Shown piece after piece: positions 16,901 through 24,908 of a stretch of 64,000 nt of DNA (its first letter is position 1; each line of letters starts with the position of its first letter). The stretch is from positions 4,898,001 to 4,962,000 of the forward strand of contig NZ_JACCBN010000001.1 of the NCBI RefSeq assembly GCF_013409505.1, written 5' to 3'. The notes below the pieces were generated by a model. It made no database searches and had not been told where the DNA came from. It worked only from the letters and a program-made list of their open reading frames with translations. Origin of the DNA: Actinomycetospora corticicola. GTDB lineage: Bacteria > Actinomycetota > Actinomycetes > Mycobacteriales > Pseudonocardiaceae. The position numbers and the translations under genes are program-made.

Positions 16901-19403
16901 GGCCGGAGTCCCGCATCCCGACGGGCCGCGGCCGGAGCCGCGGACGCCCGACGGGTCCGACCGGGCCGCCCGGGCCCGCAGCGGCCGTGACCCGGTGGCG
17001 CTCGCGGCGTGGCGCCGGGTCGCCGAGCAGCGGCGCCGGTCGGCGGGGACGGACGACGTCGAGCCCGAGCCCGTCGAGCCCGTCGTCGGGACCGGGCCGG
17101 TGGTCGAGGCCGCGGTGCCGGCCCGGCTCGACGTCCCGGAGCCCGCCCTGCCGTCCCGGACGGGTCCGCCCGACGGCGTCCCCGTCGTCCGGGACCCGGC
17201 GGGCGACGCCCCCCGCGAGCCCCTCGCGGGCCGCCCCGTCGACGTGGCCGCGTCGCCCGGGGTCCGTCCCGACGACGGTCCGCCCGCGCCGGGCCGCCTC
17301 CACGAGGTCCTCCTCGGGCTCGCCGGTCGGATCGACGACGACGCCCTGACCGCCGTGCGCGAGATGGTCGCGGCCGAGGACGACGCGGAGGCCGCGGAGC
17401 TCCTCGGTGGCTGCCTGCTCGCCGACGAGGTGGGGCTGAGCGCCGACGAGCGCGGCGTCCTCGCCCCCTGGTTCGCCACCGCGCGCGTCGACCCCGACCT
17501 GCTGAGCGGCCTCCCCGTCGACCCCGACGCCCTCCGGCGCTCGGGGCACCGCTTCGTCCCGACGACGACCGGGGCGACGCCCGCCGCCACGCTCGCCCGG
17601 GCGGCCCGGCGGCTGTCCGGGGTGCTCTCGGTGCGCGAGAGCTGGCGCGTCACCCCGGCCGGCGCCGCACCCGGCCCGGTCCCGCACCGGGTGGTCCTCG
17701 TGGAGACCGCCGACCCCGACGACTGCGACCACGTCGTGCACCACCTCGCGCACGCCGCCCGCGGGCTGGGCGGGACCTCGGTCGAGGTGTTCGCCGCAGG
17801 GGTCGCGCTGCCCGCCTACCACCGGGACGCCCTGGCCGCGGCCCGCCCGTTGAGCGCCGACCCGCTGCCGACGCGCGGCCAGGAGGTCGCGCGGGAGGAC
17901 GTCCTGCGCCAGGAGGTCGCGCGGGAGGACGTCGCGCGGGAGGACGTCGCGCGGGAGGAGGTCGTCCGGGAGGACGGTGAGACCTGGCGGACGGTCGCCG
18001 ACGCCGGCGCCGCCCGGATGGCGCCGCCGCAGGCTCCCGACCGGCGTGCTCCCGTCGAGAGCCCGGCCCCCGAGCCCGTCGCTGCGGTGGAGCCGGACGT
18101 GGAGCCGGACGTGGAGCCGGAGGTCGAGCCGGTGGCGGACACCGACCGCGAGGTCGTCGAGCCGACCGGGCCCGAGGCCACCGCGGCGCCCACCTCCATC
18201 GACGACGACCTGTCCCTCACCGCGCGGCGGATCGCGGCCCTGTGGGCCCGTCCGGTCCCCGAGGACTTCTCCGCGCCCCTGCCGCCGGAGTCGCTCGAGC
18301 GGACGCGGCTCGAGCCGCCGGGCGATCCCGACGTCGGGTCGGTGCCGGACGGCCCCCCGGCGGCGCTCGACCGCGTCGACGAGGACGAGCTGGGGGATCT
18401 CGAGGACGTCGACGAGCCCGAGGACCTCCCCGAGGAGACCGGCACGATCGTCGACGGTCCGATCGGCCGGCACGGCCGAGGGCCGGCGGTCGACCCGGGC
18501 ACGGACGCCTTCCCCGCCCGTCCGCCGCGTCCCACCCCGTACGTCAACGGTCACCACCTGGGCGAGCAGCCGAGCGGCGGGGCCGACACGCCGCACGACG
18601 TCGACGAGGTCGACCCCGGCGAGCCGACGCCGCCCGAGGGCACGGCCGTCGATCCCGCGGACGCCACGGCCCAGGTGCAGCGCGCCCGGCACAGCCGGGG
18701 CCGGGGCGAGGAGCCCGAGACGCCCGCGCGCTCCGGGCACGACGCCCGCTTCGGGGCCGGCCCGGGCCCGGCCTGGCCGGGGGCGCCCGTCACGGGCGAC
18801 CGGCCGGGTCCCGACACGCTGTTCACCTCCCCGGTCGAGATCGGCGAGGAGCCGGTGACGCTGGGGACGAACGGCCACCGTCACGACGCGGCGCCCGCGG
18901 TCCCGGCCGAGCCCGTGGACCCGCCGACCGGCCCCGTGTCCTGGTCCTCGGCGCCCCGGCCCGGGCCGGGCGCCCCGGTCGACGACGCGTCCGGTCCGCG
19001 CCCGGTCGGCGACGTCGCCCCGCCGTGGGCGGCAGCCGACGGGTCCGCGTGGCCGCAGGAGCAGCCCGGCTGGCCGCCCGCCCCCGCGCCGGTGCCGCCC
19101 GCCTACCGGCCGCCGCAGGAGCAGCCGGTCGCGCCGCCGGAGACCACCGGTGGCTGGTCGCCCGACACGGACGACTCCGTCGCGCAGCTGTCCGACCGGG
19201 AGCGCGAGCTCCTGGCGCGGCTGCACGAGGAGCTCGCGCAGCGGGAGCGGGCCGAGGGGGCGGACCCGTTCGCGGGCCCGTCCGGCCGCCCGCAGCCGCC
19301 CCGCCCGACCGGACCGCCGCCGGAGCGGCGCAACGGCCAGGGCCCGCCCCCCGGCCGCACGAACGGTCACGGACTGCCCGGGGGACCCGACCCGGCGTCC
19401 TGA
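16893..19403 (+). CDS. large acidic, proline-rich protein of unknown function with duplicated domain and tandem repeats
   Basis: An 836-residue protein with no transmembrane helix or signal peptide that I can see. Residues 130-310 hold the domain shared with the previous gene: VLLGLAGRIDDDALTAVREM, SADERGVLAPWF, VVLVETADPDDCDHVVHHLA, VEVFAAGVALPAYHRDALAA. After this come a charged pentad repeat (AREDV type, DNA 17883-17978), an EPDV tetrad repeat, a long Asp/Glu/Pro/Gly-rich region, and near 765 a helical segment SDRERELLARLHEELAQRER that may be a coiled coil. Disorder and net negative charge suggest a scaffold or interaction protein. The ATG overlaps the preceding stop. Function unknown. Confidence 0.7.
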   Translation: MAEAGVPHPDGPRPEPRTPDGSDRAARARSGRDPVALAAWRRVAEQRRRSAGTDDVEPEPVEPVVGTGPVVEAAVPARLDVPEPALPSRTGPPDGVPVVRDPAGDAPREPLAGRPVDVAASPGVRPDDGPPAPGRLHEVLLGLAGRIDDDALTAVREMVAAEDDAEAAELLGGCLLADEVGLSADERGVLAPWFATARVDPDLLSGLPVDPDALRRSGHRFVPTTTGATPAATLARAARRLSGVLSVRESWRVTPAGAAPGPVPHRVVLVETADPDDCDHVVHHLAHAARGLGGTSVEVFAAGVALPAYHRDALAAARPLSADPLPTRGQEVAREDVLRQEVAREDVAREDVAREEVVREDGETWRTVADAGAARMAPPQAPDRRAPVESPAPEPVAAVEPDVEPDVEPEVEPVADTDREVVEPTGPEATAAPTSIDDDLSLTARRIAALWARPVPEDFSAPLPPESLERTRLEPPGDPDVGSVPDGPPAALDRVDEDELGDLEDVDEPEDLPEETGTIVDGPIGRHGRGPAVDPGTDAFPARPPRPTPYVNGHHLGEQPSGGADTPHDVDEVDPGEPTPPEGTAVDPADATAQVQRARHSRGRGEEPETPARSGHDARFGAGPGPAWPGAPVTGDRPGPDTLFTSPVEIGEEPVTLGTNGHRHDAAPAVPAEPVDPPTGPVSWSSAPRPGPGAPVDDASGPRPVGDVAPPWAAADGSAWPQEQPGWPPAPAPVPPAYRPPQEQPVAPPETTGGWSPDTDDSVAQLSDRERELLARLHEELAQRERAEGADPFAGPSGRPQPPRPTGPPPERRNGQGPPPGRTNGHGLPGGPDPAS
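17883..17978 (+). repeat. 15-bp tandem repeats coding AREDV pentads
   Basis: Copies of GTCGCGCGGGAGGAC and close variants sit back to back inside the large acidic protein. They code a charged run of the form EVARE-DVLRQ-EVARE-DVARE-DVARE. The near-identity of the DNA suggests recent expansion by slippage. Confidence 0.8.
18087..18134 (+). repeat. 12-bp tandem repeats coding VEPD tetrads
   Basis: GTGGAGCCGGAC occurs twice exactly and then twice with changes, in the Pro/acid-rich part of the same gene. Confidence 0.75.
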
Positions 19404-19436
19404 GCCCCGCCGCGCCGCGGCCTCTAGGGTCGCGAC

Positions 19437-20222
19437 GTGTCCGACACGCATCCGGCGTACGAGGTCCTGCGTCCCGTCACCACGGCGGCGGGGGTGGTCC
19501 TCGCCGACAACCCGTCCGGCATGACGTTGGACGGCACGAACAGCTGGGTGCTCCGCGCCCCCGGGAACCGGGGCTGCGTGGTGGTCGACCCCGGGCCGGA
19601 CGAGCCGCGCCACCTCGAGCGGCTCCGCGAGCACGGGCCGGTCGAACTGGTGCTGCTCACCCACCACCACCTCGACCACTCCGAGGCGGCCCGGACGTTC
19701 GCCGACCTCACGGGCGCGCCGGTCCGCGCGCTCGACCCGACGTTGTGCCTCGGGGCCGAGGGGCTGGGCGCCGGGGAGGCCGTCGGGGCGGCGGGCCTGG
19801 ACATCCGGGTGCTGGCGACGCCGGGACACACCACCGACTCGCTGTGCTTCGTCGTCGACGGCGACGGGTCCGTGCTGACCGGCGACACGGTGCTCGGCCG
19901 CGGGACGACGGTGCTGGGCGACCACCACGGGGCGCTCGGCGACTACCTGCGCTCCCTGGACCGGCTCGCCGCGCTGCCCCCGGGCACCAGGCTGCTGCCC
20001 GGCCACGGGCCCGACCTGCCGGACGCCCCGCAGACCGCCCGCGACTACCTCGCCCACCGCGAGCAGCGCCTGAACCAGGTCCGGGCGGCCCTGGAGCAGC
20101 TGCCGGGCGACCCGGAGCCGCGGCAGGTCGTCGAGATCGTCTACGCGGACGTCGACGAGTCGCTGTGGCCGGCGGCCGACATGTCAGTCGCCGCGCAGCT
20201 CGAGTACCTGCGGTCGGAGTAG
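19437..20222 (+). CDS. metallo-beta-lactamase-fold hydrolase (Rv3677c homologue)
   Basis: A 261-residue MBL-fold protein. The zinc motif LTHHHLDHSE is complete, followed by TPGHTTDSLCF, LTGDTVLGRG and LLPGHGPDL, and a C-terminal helix bundle with HREQRLNQVRAAL like LACTB2/endoribonuclease-type members. It may cleave RNA or a small thioester; sequence alone does not tell. A -10-like TAGGGT at 19425-19430 lies six bases before the GTG at 19437, suggesting a leaderless transcript. It converges on crp over a strong terminator. Confidence 0.9.
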   Translation: MSDTHPAYEVLRPVTTAAGVVLADNPSGMTLDGTNSWVLRAPGNRGCVVVDPGPDEPRHLERLREHGPVELVLLTHHHLDHSEAARTFADLTGAPVRALDPTLCLGAEGLGAGEAVGAAGLDIRVLATPGHTTDSLCFVVDGDGSVLTGDTVLGRGTTVLGDHHGALGDYLRSLDRLAALPPGTRLLPGHGPDLPDAPQTARDYLAHREQRLNQVRAALEQLPGDPEPRQVVEIVYADVDESLWPAADMSVAAQLEYLRSE

Positions 20223-20237
20223 CCCCGGAACGCACGA

Positions 20238-20267
20238 ACGGCACCCCCGCCATCGCGGGGGTGCCGT
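20238..20267. terminator. bidirectional terminator between MBL gene and crp
   Basis: A perfect 13-bp stem, ACGGCACCCCCGC with its complement, around a CATC loop. It lies in the middle of the 60-bp gap between convergent genes and can serve both strands. Confidence 0.88.
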
Positions 20268-20282
20268 CCGGGTCGGGACGTC

Positions 20283-20957
20283 CTAGCGGGCGCGCCGGGC
20301 CAGGCGGTCGGGCTCGAGGATGAGGACGCTCTTGCCCTCCAGACGCAGCCACCCGCGGGCGGCGAAGTCGGCGAGGGCCTTGTTGACCGTCTCGCGCGAG
20401 GCACCGACGAGCTGGGCGATCTCCTCCTGCGTGAGGTCGTGCGTCACGCGGAGCAGGCCGGCCTCCTGGGACCCGAAGCGCTGCGCGAGCTGCAGCAGCG
20501 CCTTCGCGACCCGGCCGGGGACGTCGGTGAAGATGAGGTCCGCGAGGAGGTTGTTCGTGCGACGCAGCCGACGGGCGACGACCCGCAGCAGCTGCTCGGC
20601 GATCTCGGGCCGCTGCCCGATCCACTCCTTCAGCGCGGTGCGGTCCATCGAGTAGGCCCGGACGTCGGTGACGCACGTGGCGGTCGACGTGCGCGGACCC
20701 GGGTCGAAGATGGACAGCTCGCCGAACATGTCGGACGGGCCGAAGATCGACAGCAGGTTCTCCCGGCCGTCCGGCGAGCGGCGGCCGATCTTGACCTTGC
20801 CGCTCTGCACGATGAACAGCCGGTCCCCGGGCTCGCCCTCGTTGAAGATGACGGTGCCCCGCGGGAACTCGACGCGATCGAGCGACTCCGTCAACACCTC
20901 GATGGCGGCCGGATCCACTCCCTGGAAGATCCCTGCCCGCGCCAGTACCTCGTCCAC
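20283..20957 (-). CDS. crp: cAMP receptor protein, Crp
   Basis: A 224-residue Crp/Fnr-type regulator, identical in length to M. tuberculosis CRP (Rv3676). Residues 1-115 form the cyclic-nucleotide domain with [18 protein letters not shown] and [16 protein letters not shown], where Glu, Arg and Ser/Thr contact cAMP. The hinge helix leads to a helix-turn-helix with [20 protein letters not shown]. The recognition helix is the same as in mycobacterial CRP, so the site TGTGA-N6-TCACA should be bound. The GTG at 20957 is chosen over an ATG at 21005 because it restores the family start and has GAGGAG before it. A CRP-like site lies at 21026-21041. Confidence 0.96.
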   Translation of the reverse strand: MDEVLARAGIFQGVDPAAIEVLTESLDRVEFPRGTVIFNEGEPGDRLFIVQSGKVKIGRRSPDGRENLLSIFGPSDMFGELSIFDPGPRTSTATCVTDVRAYSMDRTALKEWIGQRPEIAEQLLRVVARRLRRTNNLLADLIFTDVPGRVAKALLQLAQRFGSQEAGLLRVTHDLTQEEIAQLVGASRETVNKALADFAARGWLRLEGKSVLILEPDRLARRAR

Positions 20958-21025
20958 CGTCGTCCGCTCCTCGCCGACTCTTGAGACCCCCACGGGCCCG
21001 GGCATCCTGCACCTCGGGACTCCGC

Positions 21026-21041
21026 TGTGTCACCAGTCACG
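21026..21041. promoter_or_regulatory. CRP-like binding site upstream of crp
   Basis: TGTGT-CACCAG-TCACG matches 8 of the 10 fixed bases of TGTGA-N6-TCACA. It is about 70 bp upstream of the crp start, which fits autoregulation. Confidence 0.5.
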
Positions 21042-21190
21042 TCTGCCGCAAGTCTAATCGCGTGCACCGTCATGATCACGCCGCACACGGCCGACGATCC
21101 CCGGATCTAGCCTTGTTCCGTCGTCGTGCGCGAGCGATGCCCCCCGAATGGACGACCCTACTCGCCGATCATGACGCCGCTGGGTGAGCG

Positions 21191-21472
21191 TCAGACGCCG
21201 CTGGTGCTCCGGCCGGACGTGCCGGACGTCCGCCCGCCGCGGCGGGAGGGTCCACCGCGCTTCCCGAGGTTGCGCAGGCGGAACAGCGTGAGCGCGCCGC
21301 CGATGCCCTGCCGGAAGAGGGCCTTCACCTCGTCCGGCCGGGCGCGCTCGAGGAAGTCCTCGACCTCGTCCTCACGGACGGTGCCCGAGCGCAGTCTCGT
21401 CTCCAGGCGCTCCATGCCCAGGGCGAAGACCATGATGAGCAGGGGGATGAGGATCGCGATCCAGGCGGTCAT
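21191..21472 (-). CDS. small membrane protein (Rv3675-like)
   Basis: A 93-residue protein with one N-terminal transmembrane helix (about residues 2-20, [20 protein letters not shown]), then a charged cytoplasmic domain [20 protein letters not shown] and a basic Gly/Ser/Arg-rich tail. Position between crp and nth matches Rv3675. The function is unknown. The ATG at 21472 gives the normal MTAW start; another ATG lies at 21484. It is divergent from nth. Confidence 0.75.
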   Translation of the reverse strand: MTAWIAILIPLLIMVFALGMERLETRLRSGTVREDEVEDFLERARPDEVKALFRQGIGGALTLFRLRNLGKRGGPSRRGGRTSGTSGRSTSGV

Positions 21473-21499
21473 GGTGAGAGGCATCGTCCCGCACCGGCG

Positions 21500-21549
21500 C
21501 CCGGGAGCGGGCACCGGGGGTGCCCGGCGTGTCGCGGGGTGCTCCCGGG
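21500..21549. promoter_or_regulatory. nested inverted repeats upstream of nth
   Basis: CCCGGGAGC at 21500-21508 pairs with GCTCCCGGG at 21541-21549. Inside, GGGCACC and GGTGCCC form a second small stem. The site lies between divergent genes and just upstream of the nth promoter motif. Confidence 0.35.
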
Positions 21550-21557
21550 ACGCCACG

Positions 21558-21580
21558 GTGTCGGGGGACTTCTCTACCCT
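21558..21580 (+). promoter_or_regulatory. nth promoter, motif shared with the DUF4177-like gene
   Basis: GTGTCGGGG, six bases, then TCTACCCT, identical in both blocks and spacing to 15484-15506. TACCCT ends six bases before the ATG at 21587, so the nth mRNA may be leaderless. Confidence 0.5.
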
Positions 21581-21586
21581 GGTCGA

Positions 21587-22348
21587 ATGACCTCGGGTGC
21601 CACCCCTGCTGCGACGAAGCCGGGCGAGACGCACCTCGGGCTGGTGCGCCGCGCGCGCCGCATGCACCGCGCGCTCGCGTCCGCCCACGTCGACGCGCAC
21701 TGCGAGCTCGACTTCACCTCCCCGCTCGAGCTCCTGGTCGCCACCGTCCTCTCGGCGCAGACCACCGACGTCACGGTCAACCGGGTCACGCCCGCGCTCT
21801 TCGCCCGGTACCCCGACGCGCCGGCCTACGCGGGCGCCGACCGCACGGAGATGGAGGAGATCCTCCGTCCCACCGGCTTCTACCGGGCCAAGACGAACTC
21901 CGTCATCACGCTGGGCCAGGCGCTGGTCGAGAAGTACGGGGGCGAGGTCCCGGGCCGCCTGGCCGACCTGGTGACGCTGCCCGGCGTCGGGCGCAAGACG
22001 GCCAACGTCGTGCTCGGCAACGCCTTCGGCGTCCCGGGGATCACCGTGGACACGCACTTCGGCCGGCTCACCCGTCGGTGGGCCTGGACCGCCTCGGAGG
22101 ATCCGGTGCAGGTGGAGAAGGAGGTGGGCGAGCTCATCGAGCGCAAGGACTGGACGATGCTGTCCCACCGCGTGATCTTCCACGGCCGCCGCGTCTGCCA
22201 CGCCAAGAAGCCCGCCTGCGGGGCGTGCTCGATCGCGAAGGACTGCCCGTCGGCCGGGATCGGCGAGAACGACCCGGTCAAGGCGGCCAAGCTCGTCAAG
22301 GGGCCGGAGGCCGACCACCTCCTGGCCCTCGTCGGTCTCGAGCGGTGA
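21587..22348 (+). CDS. nth: endonuclease III (DNA glycosylase/AP lyase)
   Basis: A 253-residue base-excision repair enzyme that removes oxidised pyrimidines and nicks at the abasic site. The helix-hairpin-helix [10 protein letters not shown] carries the catalytic Lys137, and Asp155 follows in ITVDTHFGR. The C-terminal [4Fe-4S] site has four Cys in the order C-x6-C-x2-C-x5-C, from [11 protein letters not shown] to KDC. Length and position match Rv3674c. The stop overlaps the thioredoxin gene (GTGA), starting a chain of four coupled genes through marP. Confidence 0.96.
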   Translation: MTSGATPAATKPGETHLGLVRRARRMHRALASAHVDAHCELDFTSPLELLVATVLSAQTTDVTVNRVTPALFARYPDAPAYAGADRTEMEEILRPTGFYRAKTNSVITLGQALVEKYGGEVPGRLADLVTLPGVGRKTANVVLGNAFGVPGITVDTHFGRLTRRWAWTASEDPVQVEKEVGELIERKDWTMLSHRVIFHGRRVCHAKKPACGACSIAKDCPSAGIGENDPVKAAKLVKGPEADHLLALVGLER

Positions 22349-22974
22349 CGCGCACCGAGGTCGGCTCGACCCTGCTCGTCCTCATCCTCGTCGTCGTGGG
22401 CGTCATCGCCCTCTGGCCGCGTGACTCCGCCTCCGGTCCCGACGCCGGGTCGGTGCCGACGAGCAGCGCGGTCGCTGCCGACCCGCAGGCGCTGGCCGAC
22501 GCGCGGACCCGCGCCGGGCTCGCGGAGTGCCCCGCTCCCGCCGGTCGGCCGTCGGCCGGGCCGCCGCTGGCCGGGCTGACCCTGGAGTGCCTCGGGGCGC
22601 CCGGGGCGGTCGACCTGGCCGCAGCGCTGCCGGGCCGGGTGACGCTGGTGAACCTCTGGGCGTCCTGGTGCGGGCCGTGCCGCCAGGAGATCCCGGCGAT
22701 CGCCGCCTACGCCGCACAGCCCGGTGCGGCCGCGGTGCTCGGCGTGGACGTGGCCGACGACGCCACCGACGCGCTGGCGCTGATGTCGGCCCTCGGTGCG
22801 CGCTACCCCTCGGTGTCCGACCCCGACCAGGTCGTCGCGCGGCGCCTCGGGGCGGCCCCGGTGCTCCCCGCCAGCCTCGTCGTCCGGGCCGACGGCACCG
22901 TCGTGCCGCTGCCCCCGGAGGTCTTCAGCACGCCCGAGCAGGTCCGGGCCGCGGTGGCGGGGGCCGCCGCGTGA
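22345..22974 (+). CDS. membrane-anchored TlpA-like thioredoxin (Rv3673c homologue)
   Basis: A 209-residue extracytoplasmic thiol-disulfide protein. A hydrophobic N-terminal helix (residues 6-24) anchors it; the thioredoxin fold follows, with [16 protein letters not shown] holding the CGPC active site and a cis-Pro segment VLPASLVV. It likely reduces or exchanges thiols on envelope proteins. MarP, two genes on, has a regulatory disulfide, so it is a candidate partner (inference). It overlaps nth upstream and the Nudix gene downstream by four bases each. Confidence 0.92.
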   Translation: MTRTEVGSTLLVLILVVVGVIALWPRDSASGPDAGSVPTSSAVAADPQALADARTRAGLAECPAPAGRPSAGPPLAGLTLECLGAPGAVDLAAALPGRVTLVNLWASWCGPCRQEIPAIAAYAAQPGAAAVLGVDVADDATDALALMSALGARYPSVSDPDQVVARRLGAAPVLPASLVVRADGTVVPLPPEVFSTPEQVRAAVAGAAA

Positions 22975-23666
22975 GCGGGCTGCTGCGGCCCGCGGAGGCC
23001 CCCGACTGGCTGGCCGGCCTCGTCGCGGCCTGCGCCCGGGTGTCGCCGGACGACGTGCCCTTCCGCCGCCGACCGGGCGGGAACGGGCGCGAGGCGGCCG
23101 TCGTGCTGCTCTTCGGCGACGACGACGCCGCGGGCCCGGACATCGTGCTCACCGAGCGTGCGGCCGACATGCGCTCGCACGCCGGGCAGGCGGCCTTCCC
23201 CGGCGGCGGCCTCGAGCCGGCCGACGGCACCGGCCTCGACGGGCTCGTGACGGCGGGCCTGCGTGAGACCGAGGAGGAGATCGGCGCCGACCCCGCCGGG
23301 ATCGTCCCGCTGACCACGCTGCCGCCCCTGACGATCCCGGTGTCGGGGTTCGCGGTGACCCCGGTGCTCGCGCACTGGGCGGCGCCCGTGCCGATCGGCG
23401 TCGTCGACCCGGCCGAGACCGCCGCCGTCGTCCGGGTCCCGCTCGCGGAGCTGACCGACCCGGCCCGGCGCTTCACCGTGACCTCGCCGGGCGGCTACCA
23501 GGGTCCTGCTTTCACGGTGCGGGGACTGCTCGTGTGGGGGTTCACCGCCGGCGTGCTCTCCTGGGTGCTCGACCTCGCGGGGTGGACCGTCCCGTGGGAG
23601 CACGGCGACGTACGGGATCTCGGCGAGGCGTGGGCCCGTCGGCACGAGGGAGAAGCGATCCGATGA
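22971..23666 (+). CDS. Nudix hydrolase, CoA pyrophosphatase-like (Rv3672c homologue)
   Basis: A 231-residue Nudix protein. The Nudix box runs from AFPGGGLEP to LRETEEEIGAD with the RExxEE core, and the preceding MRSHAGQAAFPGG segment is typical of the CoA diphosphatase (NudL) group. It probably cleaves CoA or related nucleoside diphosphates. It sits in the coupled nth-marP operon with four-base overlaps on both sides. Confidence 0.9.
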   Translation: MSGLLRPAEAPDWLAGLVAACARVSPDDVPFRRRPGGNGREAAVVLLFGDDDAAGPDIVLTERAADMRSHAGQAAFPGGGLEPADGTGLDGLVTAGLRETEEEIGADPAGIVPLTTLPPLTIPVSGFAVTPVLAHWAAPVPIGVVDPAETAAVVRVPLAELTDPARRFTVTSPGGYQGPAFTVRGLLVWGFTAGVLSWVLDLAGWTVPWEHGDVRDLGEAWARRHEGEAIR

Positions 23667-24862
23667 GCTGGGTCGACATCGTCGTCGTGCTGCTCGCCGT
23701 CGCCGCGGCCATCTCCGGCTGGCGGCACGGTCTCGCGGTGGCCGCCCTGTCCTTCCTGGGGGTCATCGGCGGCGCGCTGCTCGGCCTCAAGCTGGCACCC
23801 CTGATCGTCGGGCTGTTCGAGAGCGACACCAGCCGGGTCGTGGTCAGCGTGCTCATCGTGATCGCGCTGGTCGCCCTCGGCGAGACGCTCGGGGTCTACC
23901 TCGGACGCGCGGTGCGGGACCGGATGCGGCTGGGCGCCGTGCGCACCGTGGACTCGGGCTTCGGGGCCGTGCTCCAGGCCCTCACGGCGCTCGTCGTCGC
24001 CTGGCTCATCGCGCTGCCGCTGGCGTCCTCGTCGAACGTCGCACTGTCGTCGGCCCTGAAGAACTCCGCCGTGCTCTCGACGGTCGACTCGGTGATGCCC
24101 GATCCGCTGCGCGCCCTGCCGAACGAGCTGCGGGCGATGTTCGACGCGTCCGGGTTCCCCGACGTGCTCTCGCCGTTCTCCCCGACGCCGGGCACCGCCG
24201 AGGTGGCGCCCCCCGACCAGGGCCTCGTGCGCGACCCGGTGGTCCAGCGCGCCCGGGCCAGCGTGCTGAAGATCCGCGGTCGGGCGCCGTCGTGCTCGCG
24301 GGCCCTGGAGGGCACCGGCTTCGTCATCGGCAACGAGCGCGTGATGACGAACGCACACGTCGTCGCCGGCACCAACGAGGTCTCGGTCGAGGTGCCGCGG
24401 TCGGGCGGCGGGGCGGACACCGAGACCGCGCGGGTCGTCTACTACGACCCGGAGGTCGACGTCGCCGTCCTCGCCGTGCCGGGGCTCGAGGCGCGGTCGC
24501 TGCCGATCCAGTACGCGGGCGCCGACACGGGCGACAACGCGGTGGCGCTGGGCTACCCGCTCGACGGGCCGTTCTCGTCGAGCCCCGCGAAGATCCGCCA
24601 GCGCATCCAGCTCCGCGGCCCGGACATCTACGACTCCCAGACCGTCACCCGCGACGTCTACACGATCCGCGGCACCGTGAAGTCCGGGAACTCGGGCGGG
24701 CCGCTGATCAACCCGCAGGGCCAGGTGATCGGCGTGGTGTTCGGTGCGGCGGTGGACCAGGGCGACACGGGCTTCGTGCTCACGTCCGACCAGGTGCGGG
24801 CCGCGCTCGACGCCGCGCAGGGCTCGACGGCGCGGGTGTCGACGGGCTCATGTGCTAGCTAG
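23663..24862 (+). CDS. marP: acid-resistance periplasmic serine protease MarP
   Basis: A 399-residue protease. Four hydrophobic helices fill residues 3-120 (CvpA-like), then a trypsin-like domain with His232 (TNAHVVAG), Asp266 (EVDVAVL) and Ser344 (SGNSGGPL). Cys211 and Cys397 correspond to the pair that forms a stabilising disulfide in M. tuberculosis MarP (Rv3671c), which is needed for pH homeostasis in acid and oxidative stress. The ATG overlaps the Nudix stop by four bases. The gene ends one base before a palindromic repeat. Confidence 0.94.
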   Translation: MSWVDIVVVLLAVAAAISGWRHGLAVAALSFLGVIGGALLGLKLAPLIVGLFESDTSRVVVSVLIVIALVALGETLGVYLGRAVRDRMRLGAVRTVDSGFGAVLQALTALVVAWLIALPLASSSNVALSSALKNSAVLSTVDSVMPDPLRALPNELRAMFDASGFPDVLSPFSPTPGTAEVAPPDQGLVRDPVVQRARASVLKIRGRAPSCSRALEGTGFVIGNERVMTNAHVVAGTNEVSVEVPRSGGGADTETARVVYYDPEVDVAVLAVPGLEARSLPIQYAGADTGDNAVALGYPLDGPFSSSPAKIRQRIQLRGPDIYDSQTVTRDVYTIRGTVKSGNSGGPLINPQGQVIGVVFGAAVDQGDTGFVLTSDQVRAALDAAQGSTARVSTGSCAS

Positions 24863-24908
24863 CCTGTGAGCACCCTTCCGTGTCAGAGCACGGAGAAGTA
24901 CTCACAGG
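24863..24908. repeat. imperfect palindrome at the marP/hydrolase junction
   Basis: Arms of 20 bases, 16 of them pairing, surround TCAGAG. It lies between the convergent marP and hydrolase genes and reaches seven bases into the end of the hydrolase gene, giving it its Leu codon and TGA stop. The CTGTGAGCAC start resembles family E. It probably serves as a bidirectional terminator. Confidence 0.65.
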
